From Rhodanobacteraceae bacterium (GTDB lineage Bacteria > Pseudomonadota > Gammaproteobacteria > Xanthomonadales > SZUA-5): a stretch of 64,000 nt of DNA. Below the pieces are notes generated by a model, which worked only from the letters and a program-made list of their open reading frames with translations, did no database searches and was not told the origin of the DNA. Positions within the stretch are counted from its first letter, which is position 1. Every line of letters begins with the position of its first letter. Both the position numbers and the translations under genes were made by a program. Location: NCBI GenBank assembly GCA_016717705.1, contig JADKFD010000018.1:25877-89876 (forward strand), read 5' to 3'. Below are positions 48,455-57,849 of the stretch, one piece after another.

Positions 48455-49489
48455 ATGCGCGCTTTCCGACTACCGCGGGTGCTGGCGACCGACACCCCAT
48501 CGCCGTTGTTGCTGGTCGCCGGCACGCGATTGGAAGCGCTGCGTCTGTTGCCGCTGCTGCGTGCCCTGCGCGCGCAGGGCCGGGGCGAGGGCGCGTTGCT
48601 GGTCGACACCGGCGAGTCCGGCCCGGCGGTACGTGAAGCACTGCGTGAGCACGGCCTGGCGCCCGATCTGCGCCTGCCGGGTACGCGCGGCACCAGCGCT
48701 GCGGCGTTTGCCATGTTGCGGCTGGCGCTGCGCCTGCAGCCGTCGATGATCGTTGCAGGCGGTGCCTCGCGCAGCGGTCTGGCGGCGGCCGTCGGTGCGC
48801 GTGCCGCCGGCATCAGCAGCGCCCTGATCGCCTCCAGCGCCGACAGCGCGCCCAAGCTGCGCTGGCGCCTGTTGGCCGCCCTGTGCACCTGGTTCTACCT
48901 TGGTCGCGAGGCGCCGCCGCTGGAATTGCCCCGCGGGCGCGCGCTGCAGACCGGTGATCCCTTGTTCGATCTCTGTCGCGAACAGTCCGATGCCCTCGGC
49001 GGCAGCCATGACCCCGCCGCGCGCGTGGTCATCGCCAGTGCCCTGGCGCACGCCGACGGTGAGCGCCTGGCTGCAGCGCTGCTGCTGCGTGAATCGCAGG
49101 CGCGCATCGACTGGATCGCCGCGCCGGGCCTGGGCGAGCGCGACATCCATCCGCGTTTGCGCCGCCTCGGCCATCTGCCGCACTGGCGCACGCTGGCACT
49201 GCTGCGCCGCGCGCGCGTGCTGATCACCGACGATGCACTGCTGGCGCTGGAAGCGCGCTGGCTCGGCCGTCAGGTGTACTGGGTCGGCGCCAATCCGGCT
49301 CCGCGCGGCTGCGGCGAGGTCAAGTTGCCGCAGCTGGCTGACGCCGTGCACCACGCCCTCGTCCAGACCCTGTCGGCGCAGCCATTGTCGGAGGACGGCC
49401 GTTCCGCCCCGCGCCTGGCCGCCCATCTGCTCGATCGCGTCGAGCAGCGCGCTTTCGCCGGGCTGTTGACGCGCGTCCGACCGCGCTAG
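48455..49489 (+). CDS. UDP-N-acetylglucosamine 2-epimerase-like protein (function uncertain)
   Basis: 344 residues from the ATG at 48455 (MRAFRLPRVLATD). The opening LLLVAGTRLEALRLLPLLRA, then LLVDTGESGPAVREAL and an Ala/Leu-rich double Rossmann-like pattern, resembles non-hydrolysing UDP-GlcNAc 2-epimerases (WecB) or GT-B glycosyltransferases. Classical WecB residues (H-x-x-x-E, G-x-R, DSGG loop) are not evident; the loop reads ITDDALLALEARWLGRQVYW. It may be a diverged paralogue with a changed role. No polysaccharide genes are near. It is followed by a REP hairpin. Confidence 0.55.
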   Translation: MRAFRLPRVLATDTPSPLLLVAGTRLEALRLLPLLRALRAQGRGEGALLVDTGESGPAVREALREHGLAPDLRLPGTRGTSAAAFAMLRLALRLQPSMIVAGGASRSGLAAAVGARAAGISSALIASSADSAPKLRWRLLAALCTWFYLGREAPPLELPRGRALQTGDPLFDLCREQSDALGGSHDPAARVVIASALAHADGERLAAALLLRESQARIDWIAAPGLGERDIHPRLRRLGHLPHWRTLALLRRARVLITDDALLALEARWLGRQVYWVGANPAPRGCGEVKLPQLADAVHHALVQTLSAQPLSEDGRSAPRLAAHLLDRVEQRAFAGLLTRVRPR

Positions 49490-49497
49490 AGCGAGAA

Positions 49498-49575
49498 GCA
49501 TCGCGCGCAAGCGCGCTCCTACAGTTCCTGCGTGGATTTTCGGCGAATTTGTAGGAGCGCGCTCGCGCGCGATGC
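49498..49575. repeat. REP pair, GTAGGAGCGCGC family
   Basis: GCATCGCGCGCAAGCGCGCT (49498) and its inverted copy (49550-49575) surround 26 bases. It directly follows the epimerase-like gene. Confidence 0.9.
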
Positions 49576-49651
49576 CTTTGATCCACGCCCATGTCAGCCC
49601 AATCGACCAAGCAACGTACGTGTGGGCATTCCCACCCGCTGAGTACGCGTC

Positions 49652-51218
49652 ATGTACCGATTCCTGTTGCTGCTGGCCTTGGCTGTGGCCGCGCCGCTGG
49701 ACGCGGCACGCTTCAACGTCGATGCCAGCAACACTGGCACCGTCGACGGCAGCGGCCGCGACCTCGAGTTTCGATTTCAGCGCGATCCCCGATACCGTCG
49801 TCAGCGCCACGCTGCAGATCGACATCAGCTACAGCCGCGCGCGTGAGCTCAACTGGTCGCTGGTCGACAGCAGTGGCGTGGTGGTGCTGCCGCTGGCGAT
49901 GATGAGCGGCGTTTCCAGCGCCGTGAGCATGAACGGCAGGTACCGGATCAGCGATGGCGCCGCCACCACCTGGGCGCTGGCGGCCCCGGCGACCGGCAAT
50001 CTGCCTGGCGCCTACCCCGCGCGCGCCTTCCAGTTCGGGCAGGGCGGCACCTGTATCAACCTTCTGGCGCGCTACCTCGAATTCGACATCGACCGCAGCC
50101 AGCCGCTGACCTTGCAGATCAGCAGGCTGGGATCGGCCAGTGGCGCAGGTTCGATCAGCGGCGCGCGCCTGGTCATCGACACCGGCGCGCCCGACGAACT
50201 ACTCGCCAGCGGCATGGAGGAGCCCAACCACCCGCCGCTGGTGTGTCAGCGCCCGAGCTTCGACGTGGTGCTCAACGGCGGCAGCGAGAGCCCCACGCGC
50301 AGCCCGCTGGCCTTGCTCGACTACAGTGGCATGCCCGACTGGAGCATCCGCCAGTTCGACCCGCCGCTGGATTTCGGCCCGATCCCCTTCGGTATCGGCG
50401 CCAGCACCCCGGCTTACCCCGGACGATTCGGCGGGCGTTCGCGCATGAACATCGGCTTCTGGGATGAAAGCACCGGCACGCTCAACTTCACCACTGGCGC
50501 CGGCGCGCGCACGCTGCTGCTGCCCGGCGACTGGAGCACCACGCTGCATTTCCCGATCCCCGGCGACTACGACGGCGACGGCATCACCGACCTGGCGATG
50601 GCCTTTCTCGGCGACTTCGGCGGCCAGCCGAGGTTCTATGCGCGCATCCTGTTCAGTCGCGATGGCGCCTTGCGCGACATCCTGATCGATCCGCGCGCCT
50701 ACGATCCGGTCAATCACGTGTCGGCCAACATCGGCTTCGGTGCGGGTCAGGATGCGGACCAGAACGGCGTCGATGAGATCACCGTCTATGCCCAGCTAAG
50801 CGGCGGCTTGATGCGATTGATCCAGTTCGTGGTCGACCCGGCGAGCCTGACCGTGAGCGGTCTCGGCGGGCCAGCCTGGGGCTTGCTGGGCGACCGCCTG
50901 GTGCTCGGCAACTGGACCGCCGGCAGCAGCGGCAATCAGTTTGGCCTGATGGTGGCGCGTCAGACCGCCAGCGCCTGGGAGTGGTACCTGTTCCCCAATG
51001 GCGTACCCACTCTGTGGGGCTTGCCGGGGGACTTTCCGGTGTCGATCAACGTCGATCTCGATCGCAAGAACGATATCGCCGTCTATCGCCCGAGCGATCA
51101 GAGGCTCTATGTGATCCGCAGCAGCGACGGCCAGCAGGTCATTCTCGGGCCATTCGGCAGCGCCAGCAGCATTCCGCTGGGCTATCTGATCGGCACTACC
51201 GCGCCGCTGGCGTTTTGA
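49652..51218 (+). CDS. Secreted P-domain and FG-GAP repeat protein, paralogue of 37295-38887 (one frame break)
   Basis: About 521 residues. Signal peptide MYRFLLLLALAVAAPLDAAR. The P-like beta sandwich follows (FDFSAIPDTVVSATLQIDIS, LNWSLVDSSGVVVLPL, FQFGQGGTCINLLARYLEFD), then ELLASGMEEPNHPP in the place where the paralogue has MFASGFESG. The last part has FG-GAP-type repeats (DYDGDGITDLAMAF, DADQNGVDEITVYAQ, DLDRKNDIAVYRPSDQRLYV). One extra base near 49765, between RDLEF and FDFSA, breaks the frame. Role as for the paralogue: an exported, probably calcium-binding surface protein. Confidence 0.75.
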
Positions 51219-51244
51219 TCCCGCGCGGCGCGTCGGGTCGGGTC

Positions 51245-51275
51245 GGCCGGTGTATCGCGCAGCGATTCACCGGCG
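51245..51275. repeat. Short hairpin repeat GGCCGGTGTATCGC...GCGATTCACCGGCG
   Basis: A 31-base imperfect palindrome. Its reverse complement matches 36285-36315 at nearly every base. It lies just after the P-domain/FG-GAP gene. Confidence 0.75.
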
Positions 51276-51320
51276 CGGTTGTGCGGCAAGCGGCTTGCGC
51301 ACTTCGATCATTCGCAATAG

Positions 51321-51333
51321 CATACGCCGTATG
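51321..51333. promoter_or_regulatory. Palindrome CATACGCCGTATG over the antitoxin start: likely autoregulatory operator
   Basis: CATACG and CGTATG are perfect inverted halves around one base, and the second half contains the ATG of the antitoxin gene. The surrounding DNA is locally A/T-rich. Ribbon-helix-helix antitoxins commonly bind such sites to repress their own operon. Confidence 0.5.
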
Positions 51334-51624
51334 ACAGACCCAGAATCCATCAGGTTCCGCGTCAACGCCCGCATAGACCGGGTCGCCGAGGAGCAGTTGC
51401 GCTACGTCACCGAGCACACGCAGATGAATGTCACCGAAGCGCTGCGCGCGTCGATCGCGTTGATGTACGACAAGGTCAGCCGCGAACACGCGCGCCCGGC
51501 CGACATTCTCAAGCGCACCGAGAACTTCCTCGCGATGGGTGACAGTGGTCGCGCCGATGGGTCGGAAAACTACAAGGCCGATCTGGCCAAGGCCTACGCC
51601 AGCAAGCTCTGTGCTGATCGCTGA
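51331..51624 (+). CDS. Ribbon-helix-helix antitoxin of a VapBC-like pair
   Basis: 97 residues. SIRFRVNARIDRVAEEQLRY has the beta strand and helix of a CopG/MetJ-type ribbon-helix-helix, and NVTEALRASIALMYDKV continues it; the C-terminal half (ADILKRTENFLAMGDSGRAD) would wrap the toxin. The stop overlaps the toxin start by 14 bases, a usual arrangement for a type II toxin-antitoxin operon. Family naming beyond RHH is not possible. Confidence 0.8.
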   Translation: MTDPESIRFRVNARIDRVAEEQLRYVTEHTQMNVTEALRASIALMYDKVSREHARPADILKRTENFLAMGDSGRADGSENYKADLAKAYASKLCADR

Positions 51625-52030
51625 CACGGGCTTCTTCTACGCGTTGGCAGATCGCAGCGACCGCCATCACGCGCGCGCGCTGACGACCCTCGAAGGTCTC
51701 AACGAAGGTCTGATCACCACCTGGCCGGTGCTGACCGAGACCACGCATCTGCTCAACATGCGTCTATCGCCTGCCGTCAGCGTGCGTTTCCTCGGCAATG
51801 TTGCCGATGGTTTTTGCGCCGTGCATGCGATTGAACCGGCACAGATGCGCCGCGTGGCAGCATTGATGGGCAAGTATGCCGATCTGCCGATGGATCTGGC
51901 CGATGCCTCGTTGCTGCTGCTGGCCGAGCATCTGGGCGATGGCCGCATCCTCAGCACCGATCGTCGCGACTTTCAGACCTACCGCTTCAAGAACCAGCAG
52001 CCCTTCCGCAATCTGCTGCTCGACGATTGA
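51611..52030 (+). CDS. PIN-domain ribonuclease toxin (VapC-like)
   Basis: 139 residues from the GTG at 51611, inside the end of the antitoxin gene. The PIN acidic residues are in place: D in IADTGFFYAL, E in PVLTETTHLL, D in DLADASLLLLAEHLG and D in STDRRDF. VapC toxins cleave tRNA or rRNA with magnesium. An ATG at 51539 in the same frame would give a 24-residue longer form but lies deeper in the antitoxin gene. The gene is complete. Confidence 0.85.
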   Translation: MLIADTGFFYALADRSDRHHARALTTLEGLNEGLITTWPVLTETTHLLNMRLSPAVSVRFLGNVADGFCAVHAIEPAQMRRVAALMGKYADLPMDLADASLLLLAEHLGDGRILSTDRRDFQTYRFKNQQPFRNLLLDD

Positions 52031-52049
52031 TGGTGTGGCTTTTTCACTG

Positions 52050-52169
52050 GAGCGGGCTCTGCCCGCACTGCTTCCAGCTGTGTCAAGAGAATCGCGCGCA
52101 AGCGCGCCCCGGTGGCAAATTTGCCGAAAGTTCACGCAAGAATTGTAGGAGCGCGCTTGCGCGCGATGC
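52050..52169. repeat. REP pair, GTAGGAGCGCGC family, with a GGAGCGGGC half copy
   Basis: ATCGCGCGCAAGCGCGCC (52091) and its inverted partner at 52144-52169 (TGTAGGAGCGCGCTTGCGCG) lie between the convergent toxin and kinase genes. GGAGCGGGCTCTGCCCGC at 52051-52068 is a small hairpin of the second family. Confidence 0.85.
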
Positions 52170-52236
52170 TTTTCGCGGTCCCAGAAGCATCGCCGGCGGC
52201 GTCTGCTCCCACATGAGCGTTGTCGCCACACCGCTC

Positions 52237-55200
52237 CTACCGCGCCAGCGACGCCATCAACGCCCGCAATGCTGCCGGCTTGACCGGCTTGTGCAGCACC
52301 GGCAGACGGGCCGCCGCGGCGGCCTTGAGGAAGGCCTCGTTGCGATCGGCGCTGACCATGGCCAACGCGGCCGGCGCCAGGCCGCGCTCGCGCCAATTGG
52401 CGATCAGCTCGATGCCGTTCTCGCCGGCGTCGAGCTGGTGGTCGACCAGCGCCAGATCGAAGCGACCTGCTTGCAGCAACGCCAGTGCCTGCGCGCCGTT
52501 GCTGGCGGTCTGCGGCTGGTGGCCCCAACGCTGCAGCAATCCGCGCGTGGCGTCGAGCACATCGGGCTCGTTGTCGACCACCAGCACGCGCAGGCCGGGC
52601 TGCGCTGCGGCCGGCTCGCTGCTGGCGGCTTGACCCGCAAGCTGCAGCGGCTGCGCGCGGCGCGCGGTGACGAAGAACAAGCTGCCGCGGCCAGCCTGCG
52701 AACGCAGATCCAGCGTCGCGCCCATCAGGCGCGCCAGCCGCAGGCAACCGGCCAGACCCAGGCCCAGGCCGCGCTCGCCCCAGGGCGAGGCATCCGGGCC
52801 GCGTTCGAAATCACGGAAGATGCGCGAATGCGCCTGCTCGGTGATGCCCGGGCCGCTGTCCCAGACCTCGATGCGCACCTCGTCGCCACGGCGCCGGGTT
52901 CCCACAATGACACCGCCGCTGCGGGTGTAGCGCAGCGCATTCGACACCAGGTTCTGCACGATACGCCGCAGCAGCTTGCGGTCGCTGAGCACGCACAGCC
53001 GGGTCGGCACGATGCGCAGGCGCAGGCCGCGGCTCTTCGCGATCGGCCCGAATTGTTGTTCCATCGACGCAAACAGCTCGCCAAGCGCCATCGGCTGCAT
53101 TTCCGCCGTCAGCACGCCGGCGTCCAGGCGCGCCAGATCGATCAGGCCGTCGAGCATTTCTTCGGCGGCCGACAGTGAGGAGTCGACGCGCTCGACCAGC
53201 GTGTGCGCCTCGCTCGCCAGCTCCGGTTCGCTGCGCAGCGAGGACAGGAACAGGCGCGCCGCCGACAGCGGCTGCAGCAGATCGTGGCTGGCGCTGGCGA
53301 TGAAGCGCGTGCGCGTCTCCTGCGCCGCCTGCGCCAGCGCGCGCGCATCCTCCTGCGCCTTCAGCGATTGCTTCAGCTCAAAGGTGCGCTGCTCGACGCG
53401 ATCTTCGAGGTTCTCGTTGGCCTCGCGCAATGCGGTTTCGGCGCGCTTGAACTCGGTGATGTCGTTGAAACTCATCACGAATCCGCCGCCCGGCAAGGGC
53501 TCGCCGCGCATCTCGACGACGTGGCCATCCTCGCGTTCGCGCACGTAGCGGTGCGAGCTGCCGGCGCGCATGAAGCCGATGCGGCGATTGACCTGTTCGT
53601 CGACATCGCCGCGTCCGAGCTGTCCGCGTTCGGCGTTGTAGCGGATCAGGTCGGCGATCGGCCGGCCGACGCTGAGCAGGCCGTCCGGATAATCGAACAA
53701 CTCGGCATAGCGCCGATTCCACGCGACCAGCTGCATCTGGCCATCGACCACGCTGATGCCCTGGCTCATGTGCTCGAAGGTGGTCTGCAGCAGTTCGCGG
53801 TTGAAACGCAGCTGCTGGCTGGTCTCGTCGAGCACCGACACCACTTCGCCGAGCTCCAGGCCGCTGCCGCGCAGCACCGAGGTCAGCATCACGCGCGCCG
53901 ATCCGGCGCCGACGGCGCCGCCAAGCAGGCGCTCGGTGAACTGCAACACGCGTCGATCGGCCGGCGCGTCGGCCTGAAAGCTGCGATTCTGCCGCGCGTT
54001 GAAGTCGGCGAACGCCGCGGTGGCGGCCTCGCGACCGACGATCCGCTGCGCCAGCTCGATCAGATCGCGCTGATGCACATGCGGCACCAGGTCCTCGGTG
54101 GCGCTGGCGCGCAGCGCGTACGGGTCAAGATAGGCGGTGGCCTGCAAGCGCTCGCTCAAGTGCGGGCGCCGCCGCAAGGACACGCCGATCAGCAACGCGC
54201 AGTTGACCAGCAGCGACCACAGCGTACCGTGGGTCAGCGGATCCGGGCCGCCAACGCCGAGCAGCGCCTGTGGCATCAGCGGCGCAAATCCGAACGGCCC
54301 GTTGGCCACGACTTCGGCGCCGAACCAGCCGGCCAGCGACAGTTGCGGCAGCAACAGTGTGTACAGCCAGACCACAAAGCCGCCGATCAGGCCCCAGCTG
54401 ACCCCGGACAGGCTGGCGTTGCGCCAGTACAACGAGGCGAGCATCGCCGGCGCGAACTGGGCAACGGCGCTGAAAGCCAGCAGGCCGTAACTTGCCAGCG
54501 TGTCGCTGCCGCCGCCGGCGCGATAGAAGGCAAACGCCAGCAGCGCCAACAGGCCGATGGAAAAGCGCCGGCAACCCAGCACCCAGGCCGACAGGTCGGC
54601 ATGCTGTTGCAGCCCGAGCCGGCGCACGCGCATCAACACCGGCATCAGCAGATCGTTGCTGATCATCGTCGACAGCGCCACGCTGACCACGATCACCATC
54701 GCCGTGCCCGCCGACAGGCCGCCGACGAAGGCCAGGAGCGCGATCCCCGGGTGGCCGTTTTCCAGCGGCAGGCGCAGCAGCAGATGATCGGGATTGCCGC
54801 TGGCCACCAGATCGCGCGCCAGCCATGCGACCGGCAACACGCAGGCCGAAATCAGCACCATGTAGCCGACGAACACCCGCCGCGCGAGCTTGAGATCGAC
54901 CGGATCGGTGCACTCGACCACCGCCACGTGGAACTGCCGCGGCAGGCAGACGATCGCGCAGGCCGCCAGCAAGGTTTGCGTCAGGAAACTCAAGGTGCCG
55001 AACTTCTCCGCCGACCACAGCGGATCGCCAGCCGTGCGCGCCACCGCGTGCGTCCACTGATCGCTGCCCAGACCCAGCGCCAGCGCTGCCACCGCGACCA
55101 ACGCGGCGAGCTTGACCACCGATTCCAGCGCCACCGCAACCAGAAGGCCACGTCGCTGCGCCGTGGCGCTGGCTTCGCGGGTGCCAAACAGCATCGCAAA

Positions 55201-55713
55201 CAGCGCCATGGTGATGGCGACATACAATGCGGTATCGCCAAGCAGATGCGGTCCATGGCTGCTGATCGGCGGCGCGAGCACTTCGATGCTGGCGCTGATC
55301 GCCTTGAATTGCAGCGCGATGTAGGGCACCGCCGCAAACAACGCGATCACCGTCACCAGCGCCGCCAGCGGGCGTGAGCGACCAAAGCGCGCGGCAATCA
55401 GATGCGAGATCGAGCCGACATTCTGCTGCCGTGCGACCAGCACCAGGCGTTCCAGCAGGCCGGCGCCGAACACGAATACCAGGATCGGCCCGAGATAGAT
55501 CGGCAGGAAAGCCCAGCCTCCGCTCTGCGCGGTGCCCACCGCGCCATAGACGGTCCACGTGGTGCAGTAGACACCCAGCGCCAGACTGTAGACCCAGGCC
55601 CGCATCGGCGGCCGGCCGCTGATCGCGGCATGCCGGTCGCCCCAGGCCGCCACCGAGAACAGCGCGACCAGGTAGCCGATGGCAACGACGGCCAGGAGCC
55701 AGGTGGGGATCAT
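52237..55713 (-). CDS. Hybrid histidine kinase with N-terminal sodium:solute symporter domain, PAS, kinase and receiver
   Basis: 1158 residues. Residues 1-510 form about 13 membrane helices of the SSS (sodium/solute symporter) kind, as in CbrA and related sensors. A linker and a PAS domain follow (FEHMSQGISVVDGQMQLVAW, SFNDITEFKRAE), then a coiled coil and a HisKA domain (SASHDLLQPLSAARLFLSSL), HATPase_c (NLVSNALRYTRSGGVIVG, GPGITEQ, GLGLGLAGC), and a receiver (1040-1158) with the phospho-acceptor D1091 in LVDHQLD and the lysine in HKPVKP. It probably senses transport or binding of a nutrient and passes phosphate to its own receiver; no separate response regulator is adjacent. It starts close to a heptamer hairpin. 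Confidence 0.9.
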   Translation of the reverse strand: MIPTWLLAVVAIGYLVALFSVAAWGDRHAAISGRPPMRAWVYSLALGVYCTTWTVYGAVGTAQSGGWAFLPIYLGPILVFVFGAGLLERLVLVARQQNVGSISHLIAARFGRSRPLAALVTVIALFAAVPYIALQFKAISASIEVLAPPISSHGPHLLGDTALYVAITMALFAMLFGTREASATAQRRGLLVAVALESVVKLAALVAVAALALGLGSDQWTHAVARTAGDPLWSAEKFGTLSFLTQTLLAACAIVCLPRQFHVAVVECTDPVDLKLARRVFVGYMVLISACVLPVAWLARDLVASGNPDHLLLRLPLENGHPGIALLAFVGGLSAGTAMVIVVSVALSTMISNDLLMPVLMRVRRLGLQQHADLSAWVLGCRRFSIGLLALLAFAFYRAGGGSDTLASYGLLAFSAVAQFAPAMLASLYWRNASLSGVSWGLIGGFVVWLYTLLLPQLSLAGWFGAEVVANGPFGFAPLMPQALLGVGGPDPLTHGTLWSLLVNCALLIGVSLRRRPHLSERLQATAYLDPYALRASATEDLVPHVHQRDLIELAQRIVGREAATAAFADFNARQNRSFQADAPADRRVLQFTERLLGGAVGAGSARVMLTSVLRGSGLELGEVVSVLDETSQQLRFNRELLQTTFEHMSQGISVVDGQMQLVAWNRRYAELFDYPDGLLSVGRPIADLIRYNAERGQLGRGDVDEQVNRRIGFMRAGSSHRYVREREDGHVVEMRGEPLPGGGFVMSFNDITEFKRAETALREANENLEDRVEQRTFELKQSLKAQEDARALAQAAQETRTRFIASASHDLLQPLSAARLFLSSLRSEPELASEAHTLVERVDSSLSAAEEMLDGLIDLARLDAGVLTAEMQPMALGELFASMEQQFGPIAKSRGLRLRIVPTRLCVLSDRKLLRRIVQNLVSNALRYTRSGGVIVGTRRRGDEVRIEVWDSGPGITEQAHSRIFRDFERGPDASPWGERGLGLGLAGCLRLARLMGATLDLRSQAGRGSLFFVTARRAQPLQLAGQAASSEPAAAQPGLRVLVVDNEPDVLDATRGLLQRWGHQPQTASNGAQALALLQAGRFDLALVDHQLDAGENGIELIANWRERGLAPAALAMVSADRNEAFLKAAAAARLPVLHKPVKPAALRALMASLAR

Positions 55714-55722
55714 CTGTTGAAG

Positions 55723-55848
55723 CAGTGAGTAGTGAGTAGTCAGTAGTGAGTAAAACCCGGCGGAGTCGGTATCTGCGGCGATCGCGTTGAGGTGAGAAGC
55801 CAGCGGATGCGCCGGCTGTTACTCACTACTGACTACTCACTACTCACC
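55723..55848. repeat. Heptamer-array hairpin element (unit GTAGTGA/TCACTAC)
   Basis: The left array (55723-55753, starting CAGTGAGTAGTGAGTAGTCA) and right array (55819-55848) are inverted copies around a 65-base core; even the single-base variant TCAGTAG is mirrored. It lies between the kinase and maiA-like genes, both on the minus strand, and just 6 bases from the latter's stop. Confidence 0.92.
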
Positions 55849-55853
55849 GAAAT

Positions 55854-56519
55854 TCAGCGCGGCGCATCCGGCTGCTTCTCCGGCGCCGCCAGATCGAACT
55901 CGGGCATGCTCAGGCAGTGGGCGTCGATGCGCGCAATGGTCGGGAAGCGGCTCACGTCGACGCCGAAGCGTTTGGCGTTGTAGACCTGCGGCACCAGGCA
56001 GCAGTCGGCCATGGACGGTTCGTCGCCTTCGCAGAACTCGCCGGTCGAGGGATTGCCGCCGAGCATCTCTTCGAGTGCCACAAAGCCGGCGCCGATCCAG
56101 TGTCGCATCCACGCTTCCTTTTGCGCCTGATCAGCGCCGAACTGCTGCTGCAACTGTCCCAGTACGCGCAGATTGTTCAGCGGGTGGATATCGCAGGCGA
56201 TCAGCTGCGCGATCGAACGCACGCGGGCCCGCTCGCGCCCGGTCGGCGGCATCAGCGCATAGCCTGCTGTGTGGTAGACCTCCGCCAGGTACTCGATGAT
56301 GCTCATCGACTGGCGCACCACGCGCTCGCCGTCGATCAACACCGGCAGCAGCTCCTGCGGATTGAGCTTGTGGAACTCGGCCGCGTGCTGCTGGCCGCCG
56401 GCGCCGGCCAGGTCCACCGCCACATAGTCGTAGCGCAATGCCTTCAGATTCAAGGCGATACGCACCCGATACGCGGCACTCGAACGCCAATAGCTGTAGA
56501 GCCTGATCAGATCACTCAC
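55854..56519 (-). CDS. maiA: Maleylacetoacetate isomerase (zeta-class GST)
   Basis: 221 residues from the GTG at 56519, which follows GGAG by 6 bases; an ATG at 56549 would add residues with no likeness. The N-terminal thioredoxin-like part has LYSYWRSSAAYRVRIALNLK, the zeta-class serine region, then NPQELLPVLIDGERVVRQSM and SIIEYL (glutathione site). The C-terminal helical part is typical (IACDIHPLNNLRVLG, WIGAGFVALEEML, PSMADCCLVPQVYNAKRFGV). It isomerises maleylacetoacetate to fumarylacetoacetate in tyrosine or gentisate breakdown. No other genes of the pathway are in the window. Confidence 0.92.
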   Translation of the reverse strand: MSDLIRLYSYWRSSAAYRVRIALNLKALRYDYVAVDLAGAGGQQHAAEFHKLNPQELLPVLIDGERVVRQSMSIIEYLAEVYHTAGYALMPPTGRERARVRSIAQLIACDIHPLNNLRVLGQLQQQFGADQAQKEAWMRHWIGAGFVALEEMLGGNPSTGEFCEGDEPSMADCCLVPQVYNAKRFGVDVSRFPTIARIDAHCLSMPEFDLAAPEKQPDAPR

Positions 56520-56591
56520 GGTACGCTCCAGCACGATACGTGGCGCCAAGCATAGTCCAGCGCTGCGCGCGCGGCACGCCGGGCGTGCTCC

Positions 56592-56700
56592 TGTGGGAGC
56601 GGGTTTGGCCCGCGATCGAGAGCATCGCGCGCAAGCGCGCTCCTACCGGTCTGGCGCAGTTCTTCGGCGAGGATGCAGGAGCGCGCTTGCGCGCGATGCC
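56592..56700. repeat. REP tract: GTGGGAGCGGG arm plus a GTAGGAGCGCGC pair
   Basis: TGTGGGAGCGGGTTTGGCCC (56592), then GCATCGCGCGCAAGCGCGCT (56622) inverted at 56674-56700. It fills the gap between the divergent maiA-like and ATP-grasp genes. Confidence 0.88.
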
Positions 56701-56776
56701 TCTGGCGCAACTTGGCCCCTTCCTCCCGCAAACAATTGCCCCGATGCTTGCCGATTCAATCCCGCGGGGAATCCCC

Positions 56777-57628
56777 ATGCTCGCCCTGATCACCGCCCAC
56801 GCCGCCCGCCCCCTCGACGAGGACCTGCCGCCGCTGGTCGCCGCACCGACTGCGCGCGGCATCGACTTCGAAGTGGTCGACTGGGACGCACCCGGCGTCG
56901 ACTGGTCGCGTTTCGACACGGCTGTGCTGCGCTCGACCTGGGACTACATCGACCGTTTTGCCGAGTTCAGCGCCTGGATCGACCGCGTCGAGGGCCGCAC
57001 GCGCCTGCTCAACCCGGCCCAGGTCGTACGCTGGAACACGCACAAGGGCTATCTGCTCGAACTGGCCGCGCTCGGCATTCCGATCGTGCCTACGCAGTTG
57101 CTGCGGCCGGGTGATGCCGTACCGTCGATGGCTACTGGAGAGTGGGTGATCAAGCCCGCGGTTGGCGCCGGCTCGCGCGACGCGCGACGCTTTCGCGATG
57201 ACCCCGAGGGCGCTGCGGCGCATGCGCAGCGCTTGTTGGCCGGCGCTCGCGACACCCTGCTGCAGCCGTATCTGGGACGCGTGGACCAGGCCGGGGAGAC
57301 CGCGCTGATTTACCTCGGCGGGCGCTACTCGCACGCGATCCGCAAGGGGCCGCTGCTGGCGCCGAATGCCGACGCCACCGCGGCGTTGTTTGCCCCCGAG
57401 CAGATCGTCGCGCGCGACCCGGCGCCGGAGGAGCGCGCCCTGGCGCAGCGCGTGCTGGCGGCGCTGCCATTCCCCGGGCCGCTGTTGTATGCACGTGTCG
57501 ATCTGCTGCGCGACGCACAAGGCGCGCCGGTGCTGCTGGAACTGGAGTTGACCGAGCCCTCGCTGTTTTTTCCGTTCGCGCAGGGCAGCGTGGAGCGCTT
57601 CGTCGAGGCGCTGCAGGGGATGCGCTGA
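56777..57628 (+). CDS. ATP-grasp superfamily protein
   Basis: 283 residues from the ATG at 56777, with GGGGA about 6 bases upstream. RSTWDYIDRFAEFSAWIDRV, WNTHKGYLLELAALGIPIVP, TGEWVIKPAVGAGSRDARRF, LLQPYL, GETALIYLGGRYSHAIRKGP and LLYARVDLLRD, ending LLELELTEPSLFF, are the ATP-binding lysine region, the glycine loop and the metal-binding Glu region of the ATP-grasp fold. These are similar to RimK/glutathione-synthetase-like 'hypothetical ATP-grasp' proteins. Such enzymes join a carboxylate to an amine or thiol; the substrate is unknown. It stands alone. Confidence 0.8.
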   Translation: MLALITAHAARPLDEDLPPLVAAPTARGIDFEVVDWDAPGVDWSRFDTAVLRSTWDYIDRFAEFSAWIDRVEGRTRLLNPAQVVRWNTHKGYLLELAALGIPIVPTQLLRPGDAVPSMATGEWVIKPAVGAGSRDARRFRDDPEGAAAHAQRLLAGARDTLLQPYLGRVDQAGETALIYLGGRYSHAIRKGPLLAPNADATAALFAPEQIVARDPAPEERALAQRVLAALPFPGPLLYARVDLLRDAQGAPVLLELELTEPSLFFPFAQGSVERFVEALQGMR

Positions 57629-57675
57629 CCTGGCGCCGCAACTCCTTCTGCGCGCAAGTGGGAAGAATGAAAGCT

Positions 57676-57717
57676 CGTGAACAAGCTTCGCGGCCGCAGA
57701 ACTCGTTGAGAGCGCAC
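57676..57717. repeat. Degenerate copy of the 10692-10741 hairpin
   Basis: TGAACAAGCTTCGCGGCCGC followed by AGAACTCGTTGAGAGCGCAC matches the 10701-10741 segment with a few changes and one indel. The stem is no longer perfect. It lies between the ATP-grasp and rubrerythrin genes. Confidence 0.65.
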
Positions 57718-57849
57718 CCGAAACGGCCGAATTCGATTTCCATCCCCCAGGCGTGCGCGCTAGCCTCGGGTTGCCGTTTTGGCGGCTTGTTCCACCCGCG
57801 TCCGGCCGGTGCGGGTGTTTGACCACACGTGTGCAGTGAGGATTTCAGC

